From contig FR902234.1 of the NCBI GenBank assembly GCA_000438415.1, forward strand, positions 1 to 5,373: DNA of 5,373 nucleotides, read 5' to 3'. Each line of letters starts with the position of its first letter. Positions within the stretch are counted from its first letter, which is position 1. The translations under genes and the position numbers were made by a program. Below the pieces are notes generated by a model. That model was not told where the DNA came from, did not search any database, and saw only the letters and a list, made by a program, of their open reading frames with translations. Shown piece after piece: positions 5,061 through 5,373 of this stretch. This DNA comes from Clostridium sp. CAG:628. Lineage in GTDB: Bacteria > Bacillota_I > Bacilli_A > RF39 > UBA660.

Positions 5061-5373
5061 ATGGAAAAAGAAATATATGAAAAAATAGCAAAATATACAA
5101 GTATAAGAGGAATAGACATAACTGGATGTGAAACAATTGAAGACTTAATAACTACCTTAGAAAAAGAAGACTCTTACTACATAACACAAGTTTTTATTTA
5201 TCTAAATGATGAAGAAAAAATGAAATATTGTTACAAAATTAATAGAATTTATTTTCTAGATTACATGAAAACACTAGACAAAAAAAATCAAAAAGAAGTA
5301 ATAACAATGCATATAGACAACATAAAAAAAGATTACATAATAGACTTTATTGAAAGTCTAGAAAGTGATTTAG
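5061..5373 (+). CDS. Uncharacterised protein, N-terminal 104 residues (runs off the window)
   Basis: An open frame starts MEKEIYEKIAKYTSIRG and continues without a stop to the window edge, ending within IESLESDL. The start is supported by GGGGG (5049-5053) seven bases upstream and by a near-consensus promoter. The visible part is charged and largely helical, with a Tyr-rich middle (EDSYYITQVFIYL, KMKYCYKINRIYFLDYM). It shows no membrane segment and no motif I recognise. It lies 54 bp after the HEPN gene on the same strand but is transcribed separately. It could be a partner or immunity protein, or simply the next gene; the C-terminal part is needed to judge. Confidence 0.75.
   Translation, partial: MEKEIYEKIAKYTSIRGIDITGCETIEDLITTLEKEDSYYITQVFIYLNDEEKMKYCYKINRIYFLDYMKTLDKKNQKEVITMHIDNIKKDYIIDFIESLESDL

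Overview
The window is very AT-rich. It uses strong Shine-Dalgarno sites (AGGAGG, GGGAGG), TTGACT/TATAAT-type promoters, often with an extended TGn -10, and short intrinsic terminators. TGG codes for Trp, so the standard code fits. This points to a low-GC Firmicute or Mollicutes-related bacterium; I cannot name the genus. The content (IS remnant, gene fragments, duplicated non-coding segment, orphan genes, two-HEPN protein) looks like an accessory or defence-type island rather than core chromosome.

Left part (1-720): the 3' part of a putative small RNA with its terminator (copy A), then a decayed gene fragment called here gene X (113-about 460, minus), fused to a truncated IS3-family remnant with one terminal inverted repeat (about 457-709). 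Middle part (723-2876, minus strand): a transcription unit of a ComEC/Rec2-type metallo-beta-lactamase-fold protein, an overlapping four-helix membrane protein, and, behind its own promoter, an unrecognised 200-aa protein. Transcripts from this strand would run into the hairpin at the IS end.

Right part (2877-5373, plus strand): divergent promoters, then a second copy (B) of the small-RNA/terminator segment with a good promoter of its own, a wrecked trace of a second gene X copy, and a strongly expressed-looking 557-aa protein with two HEPN ribonuclease motifs (R117-x4-H122 and R491-x4-H496), one near each end. A further gene starts at 5061 and leaves the window. Its promoter and Shine-Dalgarno site are built into the hairpin that appears to terminate the HEPN transcript.

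The most interesting hypothesis is that the dual-HEPN protein and the ~97-nt structured RNA directly upstream form an RNA-controlled ribonuclease system (toxin with RNA antitoxin, or RNA-guided nuclease). The two-HEPN layout recalls Cas13, but no CRISPR array is visible. The main caveat is that the RNA also sits convergent to gene X in copy A, so its partner could be gene X or neither, and the 79-bp core could instead be a recombination site. The two copies (78 of 79 bases identical, 2986 bp apart) bracket the minus-strand cassette, which raises the possibility that the cassette arrived or was duplicated as a unit.
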